Part shown: positions 54,275 to 62,501 of the stretch, one piece after another
Position numbering within the stretch: position 1 is the first letter of the stretch
How the letters are laid out: every line of letters starts with the position of its first letter
DNA from: Tianweitania populi
GTDB taxonomy: Bacteria; Pseudomonadota; Alphaproteobacteria; Rhizobiales; Rhizobiaceae
Assembly: GCF_014652875.1 (NCBI RefSeq)
Contig: NZ_BMZQ01000002.1
Location: 1,237,501-1,301,500, forward strand
Direction of reading: 5' to 3'
DNA length: 64,000 nt
The notes under the pieces: generated by a model
What the model was told of the DNA's origin: nothing
The model's input: the letters and a program-made list of their open reading frames with translations, nothing else
Database searches by the model: none
Position numbers and translations under genes: made by a program

Positions 54275-55169
54275 TACTGTGAGCGTCGCTCGAGCAAGCG
54301 ATACGCGCCTCTCTCCCCCGGTTCGACCCGAATATGAGCGGCCACTCGAGCCGATCGCCGAAGCCACGATAATTAAGGTTTTGCCGCTGCATCAGCGTCT
54401 TTGGCAGCACGCTTGGCTGCGCAAGGGCGTGATCCTGATTTGTCTTGCGTTGATCTGGGAGATCGGGGCGCGGATTCAGGGAAATACGCTGCTGTTGCCA
54501 CCCTTCAGTGCGGCCATGAAGGCTCTCTGGGAGGATGTCTTGAACGGCGTCATTCCGGGCCGGGCAATGAATTCCTTGGAAGTTTTGATCAAGGGCTATG
54601 CGGCCGGCGTCGTTCTGGCGTTCGTTTTCACCTCGCTGGCCGTGTCCACCCAGATCGGTCGCGACCTCCTGTCGACGCTCACCTCCATGCTCAATCCGCT
54701 GCCCCCGATCGCGCTTCTGCCGCTCGCCTTGCTGTGGTTCGGTCTCGGGCAGGGAAGCCTGGTCTTCGTGCTGGTTCATTCGGTGCTGTGGCCGCTCGCA
54801 CTGAACATGTATACAGGCTTCACCGGCGTGCCGGAACCATTGCGGATGGCTGGTCGCAACTATGGCCTGCGCGGACTACGTTACGTCTTCCTGATCCTGG
54901 TACCGGCCGCCTTGCCATCCATCATTGCGGGACTGAAGATCGGCTGGGCGTTCGCGTGGCGCACCCTGATTGCGGCTGAGCTCGTGTTTGGTGCCTCGTC
55001 CGGCAAGGGCGGCCTTGGCTGGTACATCTTCCAGAACCGCAACGAGCTTTACACCGACCGCGTGTTTGCAGGGCTGATCATGGTCATCCTGTTCGGCCTG
55101 CTGGTCGAAAACGTTTTGTTCCGCCAGCTGGAAAAGCGAACCGTCACGAAATGGGGCGTGACGCGCTAG
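54267..55169 (+). CDS. ABC permease, SsuC/TauC type
   Basis: A 300-residue permease with a charged 50-residue N-terminal region followed by about six helices. The conserved loop is PLRMAGRNYGLRGLRYVFLILVPAALP, and LNPLPPIALLPLALLWFGLG is a family hallmark. I start at MSDTVSVAR, overlapping the ATPase stop and preceded by GGAG; an earlier in-frame ATG adds ten residues. Confidence 0.92.
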   Translation: MSDTVSVARASDTRLSPPVRPEYERPLEPIAEATIIKVLPLHQRLWQHAWLRKGVILICLALIWEIGARIQGNTLLLPPFSAAMKALWEDVLNGVIPGRAMNSLEVLIKGYAAGVVLAFVFTSLAVSTQIGRDLLSTLTSMLNPLPPIALLPLALLWFGLGQGSLVFVLVHSVLWPLALNMYTGFTGVPEPLRMAGRNYGLRGLRYVFLILVPAALPSIIAGLKIGWAFAWRTLIAAELVFGASSGKGGLGWYIFQNRNELYTDRVFAGLIMVILFGLLVENVLFRQLEKRTVTKWGVTR

Positions 55170-55189
55170 CGCTGCGAGAAACGACGATC

Positions 55190-56200
55190 ATGACACAAAC
55201 AACCAAATATGTGGTCGGTATCACCGATCACATGATCGGGGTTCCCGACATCGAAGCCGACGTGCTGGGCCCTGACGTGGCGATCGACTTCTTTGCCACC
55301 ACAAACGAAGCCGAGTTCGACCCGGAGCGCCTTGCACGGCTGGATGCCTTGATGGTGTGGGGCGCGAAGATCGGACCACGAAGCGTTGCCCACCTTTCGC
55401 GCTGCCGAGGCGTCGTGCGCTACGGCGTCGGCTATGAGAAGATCGATCTGGCGGCGCTGGAAAAGGCCGGCATCCCTTTTGCCAACAATCCGGACTACGG
55501 CGTCGAAGAAGTTGCCGATCATGCCATGGCGATGATCCTGTCGCTGCATCGCCGACTTTGGGAACACGATGCGCGCGCCCGCAACTATCGCACGGGATGG
55601 CAGGTTCACAGCCTCAAGCCGCTGTCGCGCTCCAATAAGGCCACGGTCGGTGTCGTCGGCGTTGGCCGCATCGGCACGGCGGTCGTCAACCGGCTGAAGC
55701 CCTTTGGCTTTCATATTCTGGGCTATGATCCCGGCCAGCCGCCGGGTCACGAAAAGGCGATCGGCTATGAGCGGACGGAAAGCCTGGAGGCTTTGCTTGC
55801 CCGGTCGGATATCGTCACGCTTCATTGCCCGGCGAACGCTAAAACCTTCGGCCTGCTGGATGCCGATGGTCTTGCGCGGCTGAAGCCGGGCGCCATTGTC
55901 GTCAACACTGCGCGCGGCGAATTGCTGGACGATTTCGATGCGCTGGAGGCGGCACTGCGCAGCGGACATCTGGCTGCCGCTGCGATCGACACGCTGGCCA
56001 AGGAACCGCCCGACGACCATCCACTTCTCACCGCATGGCGCGATCGCGAGGACTGGCTGGCCGGGCGCCTAGTTATCACGCCGCACAACGCCTTTTATTC
56101 CGATCAGGCCGCCGTGGAGATGCGCCGCAACGCTGCAAACACGGTCAGGATCCTGCTTGATGAAGGTAGGTTGCGAAATCAGGTGAGGGACGGATCATGA
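55190..56200 (+). CDS. D-isomer 2-hydroxyacid dehydrogenase
   Basis: A 336-residue NAD-dependent 2-hydroxyacid dehydrogenase. Rossmann motif VGVVGVGRIGTAVVNRL (about 157-173); catalytic residues Arg in NTARGELLDD, Glu in TLAKEPPDD and His in VITPHNAFYS are all in place. It is C-terminal-binding-protein-like in layout. Start at MTQTTKYVV; the longer frame runs back into the permease. It is coupled by ATGA to the monooxygenase gene. With that partner it may process a hydroxy- or oxo-acid made on desulfonation; this is inference. Confidence 0.9.
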   Translation: MTQTTKYVVGITDHMIGVPDIEADVLGPDVAIDFFATTNEAEFDPERLARLDALMVWGAKIGPRSVAHLSRCRGVVRYGVGYEKIDLAALEKAGIPFANNPDYGVEEVADHAMAMILSLHRRLWEHDARARNYRTGWQVHSLKPLSRSNKATVGVVGVGRIGTAVVNRLKPFGFHILGYDPGQPPGHEKAIGYERTESLEALLARSDIVTLHCPANAKTFGLLDADGLARLKPGAIVVNTARGELLDDFDALEAALRSGHLAAAAIDTLAKEPPDDHPLLTAWRDREDWLAGRLVITPHNAFYSDQAAVEMRRNAANTVRILLDEGRLRNQVRDGS

Positions 56201-57264
56201 GCAAGCCTTCGGAATTCCTCTGGTACATTCCCAACGATACAAAAGCCGGCCATCGCGGCGATGCGTCCGATCCGGATCACAACAGCCTGGACACCTTGAC
56301 CACTCAGGCGAAGGCGCTGGAAGAGCATGGCTGGAAAGGCGCCTTGATCGGCACCGGTTGGGGACGTCCCGATACGTTCACCCTGGCGACCGCGCTTGTC
56401 GCCCGCACCACCAGCTTCGAGCCATTGATTGCGGTTCGGCCCGGCTACTGGAAGCCGGCGAATTTCGCGTCATCCGCCGCAACGCTCGATCATCTGAGCG
56501 GCGGGCGCGTGCGCGTCAATGTCGTGTCGGGACCGGATGAACTTGCCGCCTATGGCGACCAGGAAGGCGATCAGGCGCAACGCTATGCGCGTACCAAGGA
56601 GTTTATGAGGCTCGTTCGCAGGCTGTGGACAGAAGAAAACGTGACCTTCAACGGCGAGCATTTTCAGGTGGCCAACTCGACCGTCGCGCCGCGGCTTGTC
56701 CCGCTGGGCGACCGTCGTCATCCCAAACTGTATTTCGGTGGTGCATCGGAGGCCGCCGAGCGAGTTTCTGCAACCGAAGCCGACGTGCAGTTGTTCTGGG
56801 GTGAGCCGCTGGATGGCGTGCGTGAACGCATCGAGCGGCTGAGAACGCTCGGCAGAGCGCTCGATCGTGACCTGCCTCCCCTGGAATTCGGGCTGCGGAT
56901 CACCACCCTCGTTCGTGACACCACTGAACAGGCCTGGGCCGATGCCGAAGCCAAGGTGGTCAAGATGGCCGAGGGTGCGGCGGGGAGTTGGCAGGATCAT
57001 CGTCACGGGATTGCGGTGGGACAGCAACGTCTTCTGGATCTCGCTGCCCAAGGCGACGTTCTCGACGACAATCTTTATACGGCTCCCGGCAAATTCGGCG
57101 GAGGCGGCGCCGGAACCACCTGGCTTGTTGGTTCCGCCGAAGACGTGGCGCGGTCGCTGCGCAAGTACGAAGATCTCGGCATCTCATACTTTGTGCTCTC
57201 GGACACCCCATATCTCGCCGAAATTAAACGCCAGGGGACCCAGTTGTTGCCCCTGCTGACGTAA
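56197..57264 (+). CDS. FMNH2-dependent monooxygenase, SsuD-like
   Basis: A 355-residue bacterial luciferase-like (LLM) monooxygenase. It matches SsuD along its length: FLWYIPNDTKAGH, ALIGTGWGRPDTFTLATALVARTT, ATLDHLSGGRVRVNVVSG, KLYFGGASEAAE, WGEPLDGVRERIERLR and GIAVGQQRLLDL. SsuD desulfonates alkanesulfonates with reduced FMN and oxygen. No flavin reductase gene (SsuE-like) is nearby, so FMNH2 must come from elsewhere. It is the last gene of the Tau/Ssu-type operon. Confidence 0.9.
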   Translation: MSKPSEFLWYIPNDTKAGHRGDASDPDHNSLDTLTTQAKALEEHGWKGALIGTGWGRPDTFTLATALVARTTSFEPLIAVRPGYWKPANFASSAATLDHLSGGRVRVNVVSGPDELAAYGDQEGDQAQRYARTKEFMRLVRRLWTEENVTFNGEHFQVANSTVAPRLVPLGDRRHPKLYFGGASEAAERVSATEADVQLFWGEPLDGVRERIERLRTLGRALDRDLPPLEFGLRITTLVRDTTEQAWADAEAKVVKMAEGAAGSWQDHRHGIAVGQQRLLDLAAQGDVLDDNLYTAPGKFGGGGAGTTWLVGSAEDVARSLRKYEDLGISYFVLSDTPYLAEIKRQGTQLLPLLT

Positions 57265-57438
57265 TCGTTTCAGCACATGGTGGGAACGACGCGCCCCGTG
57301 GCCTGCATAAGAATCCTTATAACCGCTCGCCCGGGAGGGATAGTCGGCAAGTAGCTTGTGGCCGACCGTCCGCTTTCGGAGATGGAGGGATGGAGTAGCC
57401 GCTCCAGACCGAATTTCTGCGTCGCTAAATGGCTTATC

Positions 57439-58179
57439 CTAGGTGCGCTCAGGCTCTGAGCCCGATTGCTGCGAGAGATGCCGAAGCCCGTAGTTCATTT
57501 GACGGCTGACCAGGTAGGTGTAGGCGATGCGGTCTCGCTGCCGCAATGAATCGACCAATTCGGCATGGGTTGCATGCACATCAGTTTTAACCGTCCTTAC
57601 CGACTTGCCGATCCTCATTATGTCTTCGATGACCGGTCGCAGCATCCTATAGGTGGCAAGCACGGTTCGATTGCCTCCGAGTTCAACGAGAGCATCGTGG
57701 AACTCGTAATCGGCGCGCACGAGGTCATCTGGTTCACGCAGTCCAAGAATGCGGTCGTTCACCGCGTCCAGGGCAGCGAGGTCTGCGTCGGAAGCATGCA
57801 TGATGATGTGCTCGCCGACGCCGGTCTCCACGATGCGTCGAAAGCCCTGTACGTCTCGGAACCCTTCCGCTGACACAAGACCCCGATGGAAAGACAGCAA
57901 TCTTCGGACGGCTTCGGCGTGACCGTCCGCTACGATGGCACCGCTCTTTGGCCGTGTCTCCACCAGTCCGAACGCTCGAAGCACCACTAAGGCTTCCCGA
58001 ACTGTATTTCGTGAAGCTCCCAGTGAAGCACAAAGCTCTCGTTCGGTTGGAAAGGGATCACCGACCTGCAGTCCCCGGGTTTCTACCAAGTCTCGGATAT
58101 CGTCCACGAGGCGGTTAACGACCGAGCGACCATGGGGGAATTCGGGTGTCTTATGGGTAGGTTCTGCCGCATTGCTCAT
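57439..58179 (-). CDS. GntR/FadR-subfamily transcriptional regulator
   Basis: A 246-residue FadR-type regulator: N-terminal winged helix (about 15-85, with FPTERELCASLGASRNTVREALVVLRAFGLVETRPKSG split across the HTH and wing) and an all-helical FCD effector domain (about 100-230) with metal-site residues in DYEFHDALVELGGN and HATHAELVDSL. It is divergent from an amino-acid-type ABC operon. The 265-bp spacer carries four sites that fit or nearly fit the FadR consensus, so it very likely controls that operon and itself. FCD domains usually bind an organic acid. Confidence 0.93.
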   Translation of the reverse strand: MSNAAEPTHKTPEFPHGRSVVNRLVDDIRDLVETRGLQVGDPFPTERELCASLGASRNTVREALVVLRAFGLVETRPKSGAIVADGHAEAVRRLLSFHRGLVSAEGFRDVQGFRRIVETGVGEHIIMHASDADLAALDAVNDRILGLREPDDLVRADYEFHDALVELGGNRTVLATYRMLRPVIEDIMRIGKSVRTVKTDVHATHAELVDSLRQRDRIAYTYLVSRQMNYGLRHLSQQSGSEPERT

Positions 58180-58192
58180 TGTTCAAACTCAT

Positions 58193-58209
58193 ATCTGGTT
58201 GGGCCAGAT
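58193..58209. promoter_or_regulatory. candidate FadR-type operator, site 1
   Basis: ATCTGG-TTGGG-CCAGAT, a perfect 6-bp inverted repeat. Its core TGGTTGGGCCA fits TNGTNNNACNA with one mismatch. It ends 14 bp upstream of the regulator's ATG (minus strand), suited to autoregulation. Confidence 0.6.
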
Positions 58210-58219
58210 CAACGTCGCG

Positions 58220-58230
58220 TGGTTGGACCA
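58220..58230. promoter_or_regulatory. candidate FadR-type operator, site 2
   Basis: TGGTTGGACCA, an exact match to the FadR-subfamily consensus TNGTNNNACNA, 24 bp (centre to centre) from site 1. Confidence 0.65.
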
Positions 58231-58294
58231 ACTTCAACAAGATGCGACCAAAGGCCTTGCAGAAACTCAGACATCAAGATATCTGGTTCGCATC

Positions 58295-58305
58295 TGGTCC
58301 AACCA
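58295..58305. promoter_or_regulatory. candidate FadR-type operator, site 3
   Basis: TGGTCCAACCA, an exact match to TNGTNNNACNA and the reverse-complement form of sites 2 and 4; flanked by C and G to give CTGGT-CCA-ACCAG. Confidence 0.65.
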
Positions 58306-58378
58306 GACGCGGCTGCAGACACTGGGAGGTTGTCGAGTTGTACCAAAGTTACGCAAAAACTGCTAGAACTTCGAGCCC

Positions 58379-58389
58379 TTGTTGGACCA
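58379..58389. promoter_or_regulatory. candidate FadR-type operator, site 4
   Basis: TTGTTGGACCA, an exact match to TNGTNNNACNA, close to the transporter operon. It coincides with a possible TTG start of the first permease, which argues that translation begins further downstream. Confidence 0.62.
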
Positions 58390-58444
58390 AGGTATCACGG
58401 TGCTTTGTCGGTCCGTCATTCCTACGCGTCGGGCGGTAGGCGTT

Positions 58445-59113
58445 TTGTACACATTCAACTTCGCGCCCGTCTTCGAAAACTTCGACCAGCTGCTCATTGG
58501 CGCCGTGTTGACCATGCAGCTTACGGTTGGCGGCATCGTCTTTGGCAGCCTGATCGCAGTTCCGGTTGCTGCTGCGAAGATCTATGGCGCCGCACCCCTC
58601 CGCTGGCTGGCGAGCGCCTATATCGAAGCGATCCGCAACACGCCGTTCCTTATCCAGATTTTCTTTGTGTATTTCGCCCTGCCGTCCGTGGGCCTGAGGT
58701 TCGATCCGAACTCTGCTGCCCTTGTCGCGCTGTCGGTCAATGTCGGAGCTTACTCCGCCGAAATCGTTCGCGCCGGGCTCCTGGCCATCAACCTGGGTCA
58801 AATTGAAGCCGGGAAGGCGCTAGGCTTAGGGGGATTCCAGGTATTCCGGTATGTGATCTTCAAGCCCGCAATCCGGGCTATCTATCCGGCACTCACAAGC
58901 CAGTTCGTCTATCTGATGCTCACGTCCAGCGTCGTCTCGGTGATCTCGGCCACAGACCTCGCTGCAGCTGGAAACAACATCCAGCTTAACACCTTTGCGG
59001 CTTTCGAAGTCTATCTGGTGGTGACGGCGATCTACTTCGCGCTTTCGCTCTTTCTTTCCTTCATCTTCAGCGTGTTCGGTCGCTGGGCTTTTAACTACCC
59101 GATGGCGAGGTAG
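58445..59113 (+). CDS. amino-acid-type ABC permease (first of pair)
   Basis: A HisMQ-type permease, 222 residues from the TTG at 58445 (YTFNFAPVFENFDQLLIGAVLTMQL), which matches where family members begin. The open frame extends 66 bases upstream, also from a TTG, but that part contains an operator-like site. Motifs RNTPFLIQIFFVYFALPS and EAGKALGLGGFQVFRYVIFKPA are the substrate-channel and ATPase-docking regions. No ATG start is available, so the exact start is uncertain. Confidence 0.85.
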   Translation: MYTFNFAPVFENFDQLLIGAVLTMQLTVGGIVFGSLIAVPVAAAKIYGAAPLRWLASAYIEAIRNTPFLIQIFFVYFALPSVGLRFDPNSAALVALSVNVGAYSAEIVRAGLLAINLGQIEAGKALGLGGFQVFRYVIFKPAIRAIYPALTSQFVYLMLTSSVVSVISATDLAAAGNNIQLNTFAAFEVYLVVTAIYFALSLFLSFIFSVFGRWAFNYPMAR

Positions 59114-59117
59114 GTCG

Positions 59118-59774
59118 ATGTTCCGCACGTTTGGTTTCGAAGAGTTCTGGTTCATCCTCTTGGCTCTCCGCTGGACGATTGCCCTGACCGCCATTGCATT
59201 TGCAGGCGGCATGGTCGGCGGCCTTGTGGTGGCATTGGCCAGAACATCCGCGTTGCCTATGCTTCGTTACCCGGCAGTCGCACTTATCCGTGTGTTCCAA
59301 GGCACGCCGCTGTTGATGCAGCTTTTTTTGGTCTTCTTCGGGCTGAACCTGTTCGGCTTCAAGATCGATCCGTGGTTTGCCGCCGCCGCAGCTTTCACGC
59401 TGCATGCCAGTGCGTTCCTCGGCGAGATCTGGCGAGGATGCATCGAGGCAGTTCCGCGCGGCCAGTTCGAGGCGAGCTGGGCCTTGGGCCTGGGTTACAA
59501 GGATCGCAATGTATCCGTCATCCTGCCCCAGGCAGCGCGCATTGCAGTGGCCCCGACCGTTGGCTTTCTGGTCCAGCTGCTGAAGGGGACCTCCCTGGCG
59601 TCGATCATAGGCTTCATCGAGATTACCCGCGCCGGCCAAGTCGTCAACAACATGACATTCCAGCCGATGGTGGTCTTTTCCGTCGTCGCCGCGATGTATT
59701 TCGCCCTTTGCTGGCCACTGTCCCTCTTCGCCAAGCGGATGGAGCGGCAGTTTTCCAAAGCATTGGCGAGGTAA
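59118..59774 (+). CDS. amino-acid-type ABC permease (second of pair)
   Basis: A 218-residue HisMQ permease, 4 bp after the first. Motifs FQGTPLLMQLFLVFFGLN and FEASWALGLGYKDRNVSVILPQA, then four to five helices. It should pair with the preceding permease as a heterodimer. Confidence 0.92.
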   Translation: MFRTFGFEEFWFILLALRWTIALTAIAFAGGMVGGLVVALARTSALPMLRYPAVALIRVFQGTPLLMQLFLVFFGLNLFGFKIDPWFAAAAAFTLHASAFLGEIWRGCIEAVPRGQFEASWALGLGYKDRNVSVILPQAARIAVAPTVGFLVQLLKGTSLASIIGFIEITRAGQVVNNMTFQPMVVFSVVAAMYFALCWPLSLFAKRMERQFSKALAR

Positions 59775-59803
59775 ACATGGATCTCAAGAGGAGGAGAGAG
59801 ACT

Positions 59804-60604
59804 ATGAACTTCAAGAAGACCTTTGCGGCCGCCGCGGCGTGCCTTGCCCTGATGATAGGTGTGCAATCCGCGGAAGCCCAAACCGTCGAGGAGCTGAAGC
59901 AGCGTGGTGTGGTCAAGATCGGCACTCCGCTGGACTTCCCGCCATTCGGCTCGATCGATCTCAATGGCGAACCTGTGGGATACGACGTCGATGTTGCCAA
60001 GGCTTTGGCCGCCAAGCTCGGCGTCAAGATCGAGATCGTCCCGGTCAGTGGTCCCAATCGCATCCCCTACCTGCAGTCCAATCAGATCGACGTCATCGTC
60101 TCCTCGATGGGCGTGACGCCGGAGCGCGCCAAGCAGGTTTCATTTACCCAGGCCTATGCCGGCATCGAGCAGGTCGTCTTCGGCGACAAGAACGTCTCAG
60201 TTAATGCCCCGGAAGACATGAGCGGAAAGTCCGTCGCGCTTGTTCGCGCCTCGACACAGGACGGCGTGCTCGTGTCCGTTGCGCCATCGGATGTGAACAT
60301 CCGGCGCTTCGACGATGACGCGACCGTCGTTCAGGCTTTGCTCTCGGGGCAGACGCAGTTGGTCGCTACCTCGTCGATCCAGACCATGCAGATCGACAAA
60401 CGCGACCCTGGCCGTTTCGACGTCAAGTTCAAGCTGCCGTTCGAGCAGCGTCAGGCCATCGCAATCCGGCCAGGCAACGACCAACTCCTCACCTTCATCA
60501 ACGACTTGATTACGGAGATGAAAAGCAACGGGGAACTAGAAGCACTTTCCCAGAAGTGGGTCGGATCGCCACTTCCCGCCTTTGTGCTGAACGATCGCCC
60601 GTGA
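59804..60604 (+). CDS. amino-acid-type ABC substrate-binding protein
   Basis: A 266-residue type-3 solute-binding protein with signal peptide [25 protein letters not shown]. The mature start is [20 protein letters not shown], followed by [19 protein letters not shown] and the ligand-site [25 protein letters not shown] lies just upstream of the ATG; an ATG 27 bases earlier is in frame. The FadR-type regulator and the aldolase/dehydrogenase genes suggest the ligand may be an organic or sugar acid rather than an amino acid. Confidence 0.9.
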   Translation: MNFKKTFAAAAACLALMIGVQSAEAQTVEELKQRGVVKIGTPLDFPPFGSIDLNGEPVGYDVDVAKALAAKLGVKIEIVPVSGPNRIPYLQSNQIDVIVSSMGVTPERAKQVSFTQAYAGIEQVVFGDKNVSVNAPEDMSGKSVALVRASTQDGVLVSVAPSDVNIRRFDDDATVVQALLSGQTQLVATSSIQTMQIDKRDPGRFDVKFKLPFEQRQAIAIRPGNDQLLTFINDLITEMKSNGELEALSQKWVGSPLPAFVLNDRP

Positions 60605-60623
60605 CAGCGGTGGGAGGAAAGGA

Positions 60624-61364
60624 ATGACTGCTGATCCCATCGTTCGGATGGTCAATGTCGAGAAGTGGTTTGGAGAGTTTCAAGCCCTCCGAAACATCAG
60701 CCTCGACGTCCACAAAGGTGAGAAGATCGTCCTTTGCGGACCTTCGGGTTCGGGAAAGTCAACGCTGATCCGGTGCATCAACCAGCTCGAGAAGATCGAA
60801 CAGGGCAAGATCCGCGTCAACGGCATCGAGCTCACCGAGGGCAAGCAGAACGTAGAGACGATCCGGCAGGAAGTTGGCATGGTGTTTCAGCAGTTCAATC
60901 TTTTCCCGCATCTGACGGTACTCGAGAACTGCATGCTCGCCCCCACCAAGGTGCGCAAGGCAAGCAAAGCGGATGCCGCTGCCACCGCAATGCGCTTCTT
61001 GGAGCGTGTGAAGATACCTGAGCAGGCCGAAAAATATCCTGCGCAGTTGTCTGGCGGGCAGCAGCAGCGTGTGGCGATCGCCAGGGCGCTCTGCATGTCG
61101 CCGAAGATCATGCTGTTCGACGAGCCGACATCGGCGCTGGATCCCGAGATGGTCAACGAGGTTCTCGACACCATGACCGACTTGGCACAGGAGGGCATGA
61201 CGATGGTTGTCGTCACGCACGAGATGGGCTTCGCCCGCAAGGTCGCTGACCGTGTCATCTTCATGGACCGCGGCGAAATCGTCGAAACCGCGGATCCCGA
61301 AACTTTCTTCACTAGCCCGCAGCAGGAGCGGACCAAGACATTCCTGGGTCAGGTCATGCACTAG
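60624..61364 (+). CDS. amino-acid-type ABC ATP-binding protein
   Basis: A 246-residue ATPase: Walker [10 protein letters not shown], signature [15 protein letters not shown], Walker [16 protein letters not shown]-loop [14 protein letters not shown]. It follows the binding protein by 19 bp and ends the transport part of the operon; a 192-bp gap separates it from the aldolase-like gene. Confidence 0.94.
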   Translation: MTADPIVRMVNVEKWFGEFQALRNISLDVHKGEKIVLCGPSGSGKSTLIRCINQLEKIEQGKIRVNGIELTEGKQNVETIRQEVGMVFQQFNLFPHLTVLENCMLAPTKVRKASKADAAATAMRFLERVKIPEQAEKYPAQLSGGQQQRVAIARALCMSPKIMLFDEPTSALDPEMVNEVLDTMTDLAQEGMTMVVVTHEMGFARKVADRVIFMDRGEIVETADPETFFTSPQQERTKTFLGQVMH

Positions 61365-61556
61365 CGTCGCCTGCACGACCACTTCGCGACTGCTTCAAGG
61401 AAACCGCTGGCTCGAGCCTCTGAGCCCGCGGACAGAACCACCACGCCTGGATTTGGATCATCATGGTCCCGGCCTCGTGATCGTAGTTGGACAGCCACCT
61501 CACCAGGCTCGCTCTTCGATCGTTCGTCATCGTCAATAAACAGGGGTCTTTGACCA

Positions 61557-62408
61557 ATGCGCAGAAACATCCTTCGAGAAAAGCTTTCGGCAGGTTTGCC
61601 CACGGTCGGCACGCATATTCTCTCGACATGGGCGACCGTGGTCGAACTCGCCGGCCAATCCGGCCAGTACGACTACGTCGAATTTACCGGGGAATATGCC
61701 CCCTTCACCATGCATGACCTCGACAATCTCGGTCGCGCTTTCGAGCTCGCCAACATGGGCGGCATGCTGAAGATAGAGCAAACCCAATATACCCATCAGG
61801 CTATGCGTGCGATTGGCTCGGGTTTCCAAAGCGTCCTGTTCGCTGACATTCGCTCGGTTGAAGATGCCACGGCTGCCGTCGATGCCGTTCGGGCAGAGAC
61901 TACGATGGCAAGCGGAGCGCGTGGCCGGGGACGTATGGGCGTTGGGATGCGGCGTGATGTCGGTACAATTCTGGAGGGCGGCAAGCCGAGCTACGTGGAA
62001 GCGCTCAACGACGTCGTCATCGCGATCATGATTGAGAAAAAGTCCTGTGTGGACGACTTGGACGCCATCTTGTCCGTGCCTGGCATCGACATGGTGCAAT
62101 TCGGTCCCTCGGACTATTCCATGAGCATTGGCAAGACAGGTCAAACGACGGATCCCGAAGTTGTTGCAGCCGAACGCAAGACCATCGAGACGGCACTCGC
62201 AAAGGGGCTACATCCTCGCGTTGAGATCGGCGATGCCAGCCAGGCTGCCCGGTACATCGAGATGGGCGTCAAGCACTTCTGCGTGGGTTGGGACGTTTCC
62301 ATCCTGGCCAACTACTGGACAGCACAGGGCGCAATCATGCGCGACATGCTGTCTACGGATGCGCCTGTCACGACAGCGACCGCCGCATCGTCCGCCCGGC
62401 CGTATTGA
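61557..62408 (+). CDS. HpcH/HpaI-fold protein with altered active site
   Basis: A 283-residue TIM-barrel protein of the HpcH/HpaI family. The metal ligands are kept: Glu160 (IMIEKKS) and Asp186 (FGPSDYSMS). The catalytic His of the family motif GEHAP is Tyr46 here (GEYAP), and the catalytic Arg position reads Lys72 (GMLKIEQT). A helical insert GARGRGRMGVGMRR (about 120-133) is intact and resembles that of hexameric relatives. It lies between a transporter and a 2-hydroxyacid dehydrogenase. The fold is sure; aldolase activity by the known mechanism is doubtful. Confidence 0.85.
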   Translation: MRRNILREKLSAGLPTVGTHILSTWATVVELAGQSGQYDYVEFTGEYAPFTMHDLDNLGRAFELANMGGMLKIEQTQYTHQAMRAIGSGFQSVLFADIRSVEDATAAVDAVRAETTMASGARGRGRMGVGMRRDVGTILEGGKPSYVEALNDVVIAIMIEKKSCVDDLDAILSVPGIDMVQFGPSDYSMSIGKTGQTTDPEVVAAERKTIETALAKGLHPRVEIGDASQAARYIEMGVKHFCVGWDVSILANYWTAQGAIMRDMLSTDAPVTTATAASSARPY

Positions 62409-62501
62409 GAAACTGCCGACGACACCCCGTATCGCGCGTCCAAGCCCCGGTTTGCTGCGCGCGATCGCCCAGTCCGCACTTCGCTTGAGAGAGGCTGCAC
62501 G

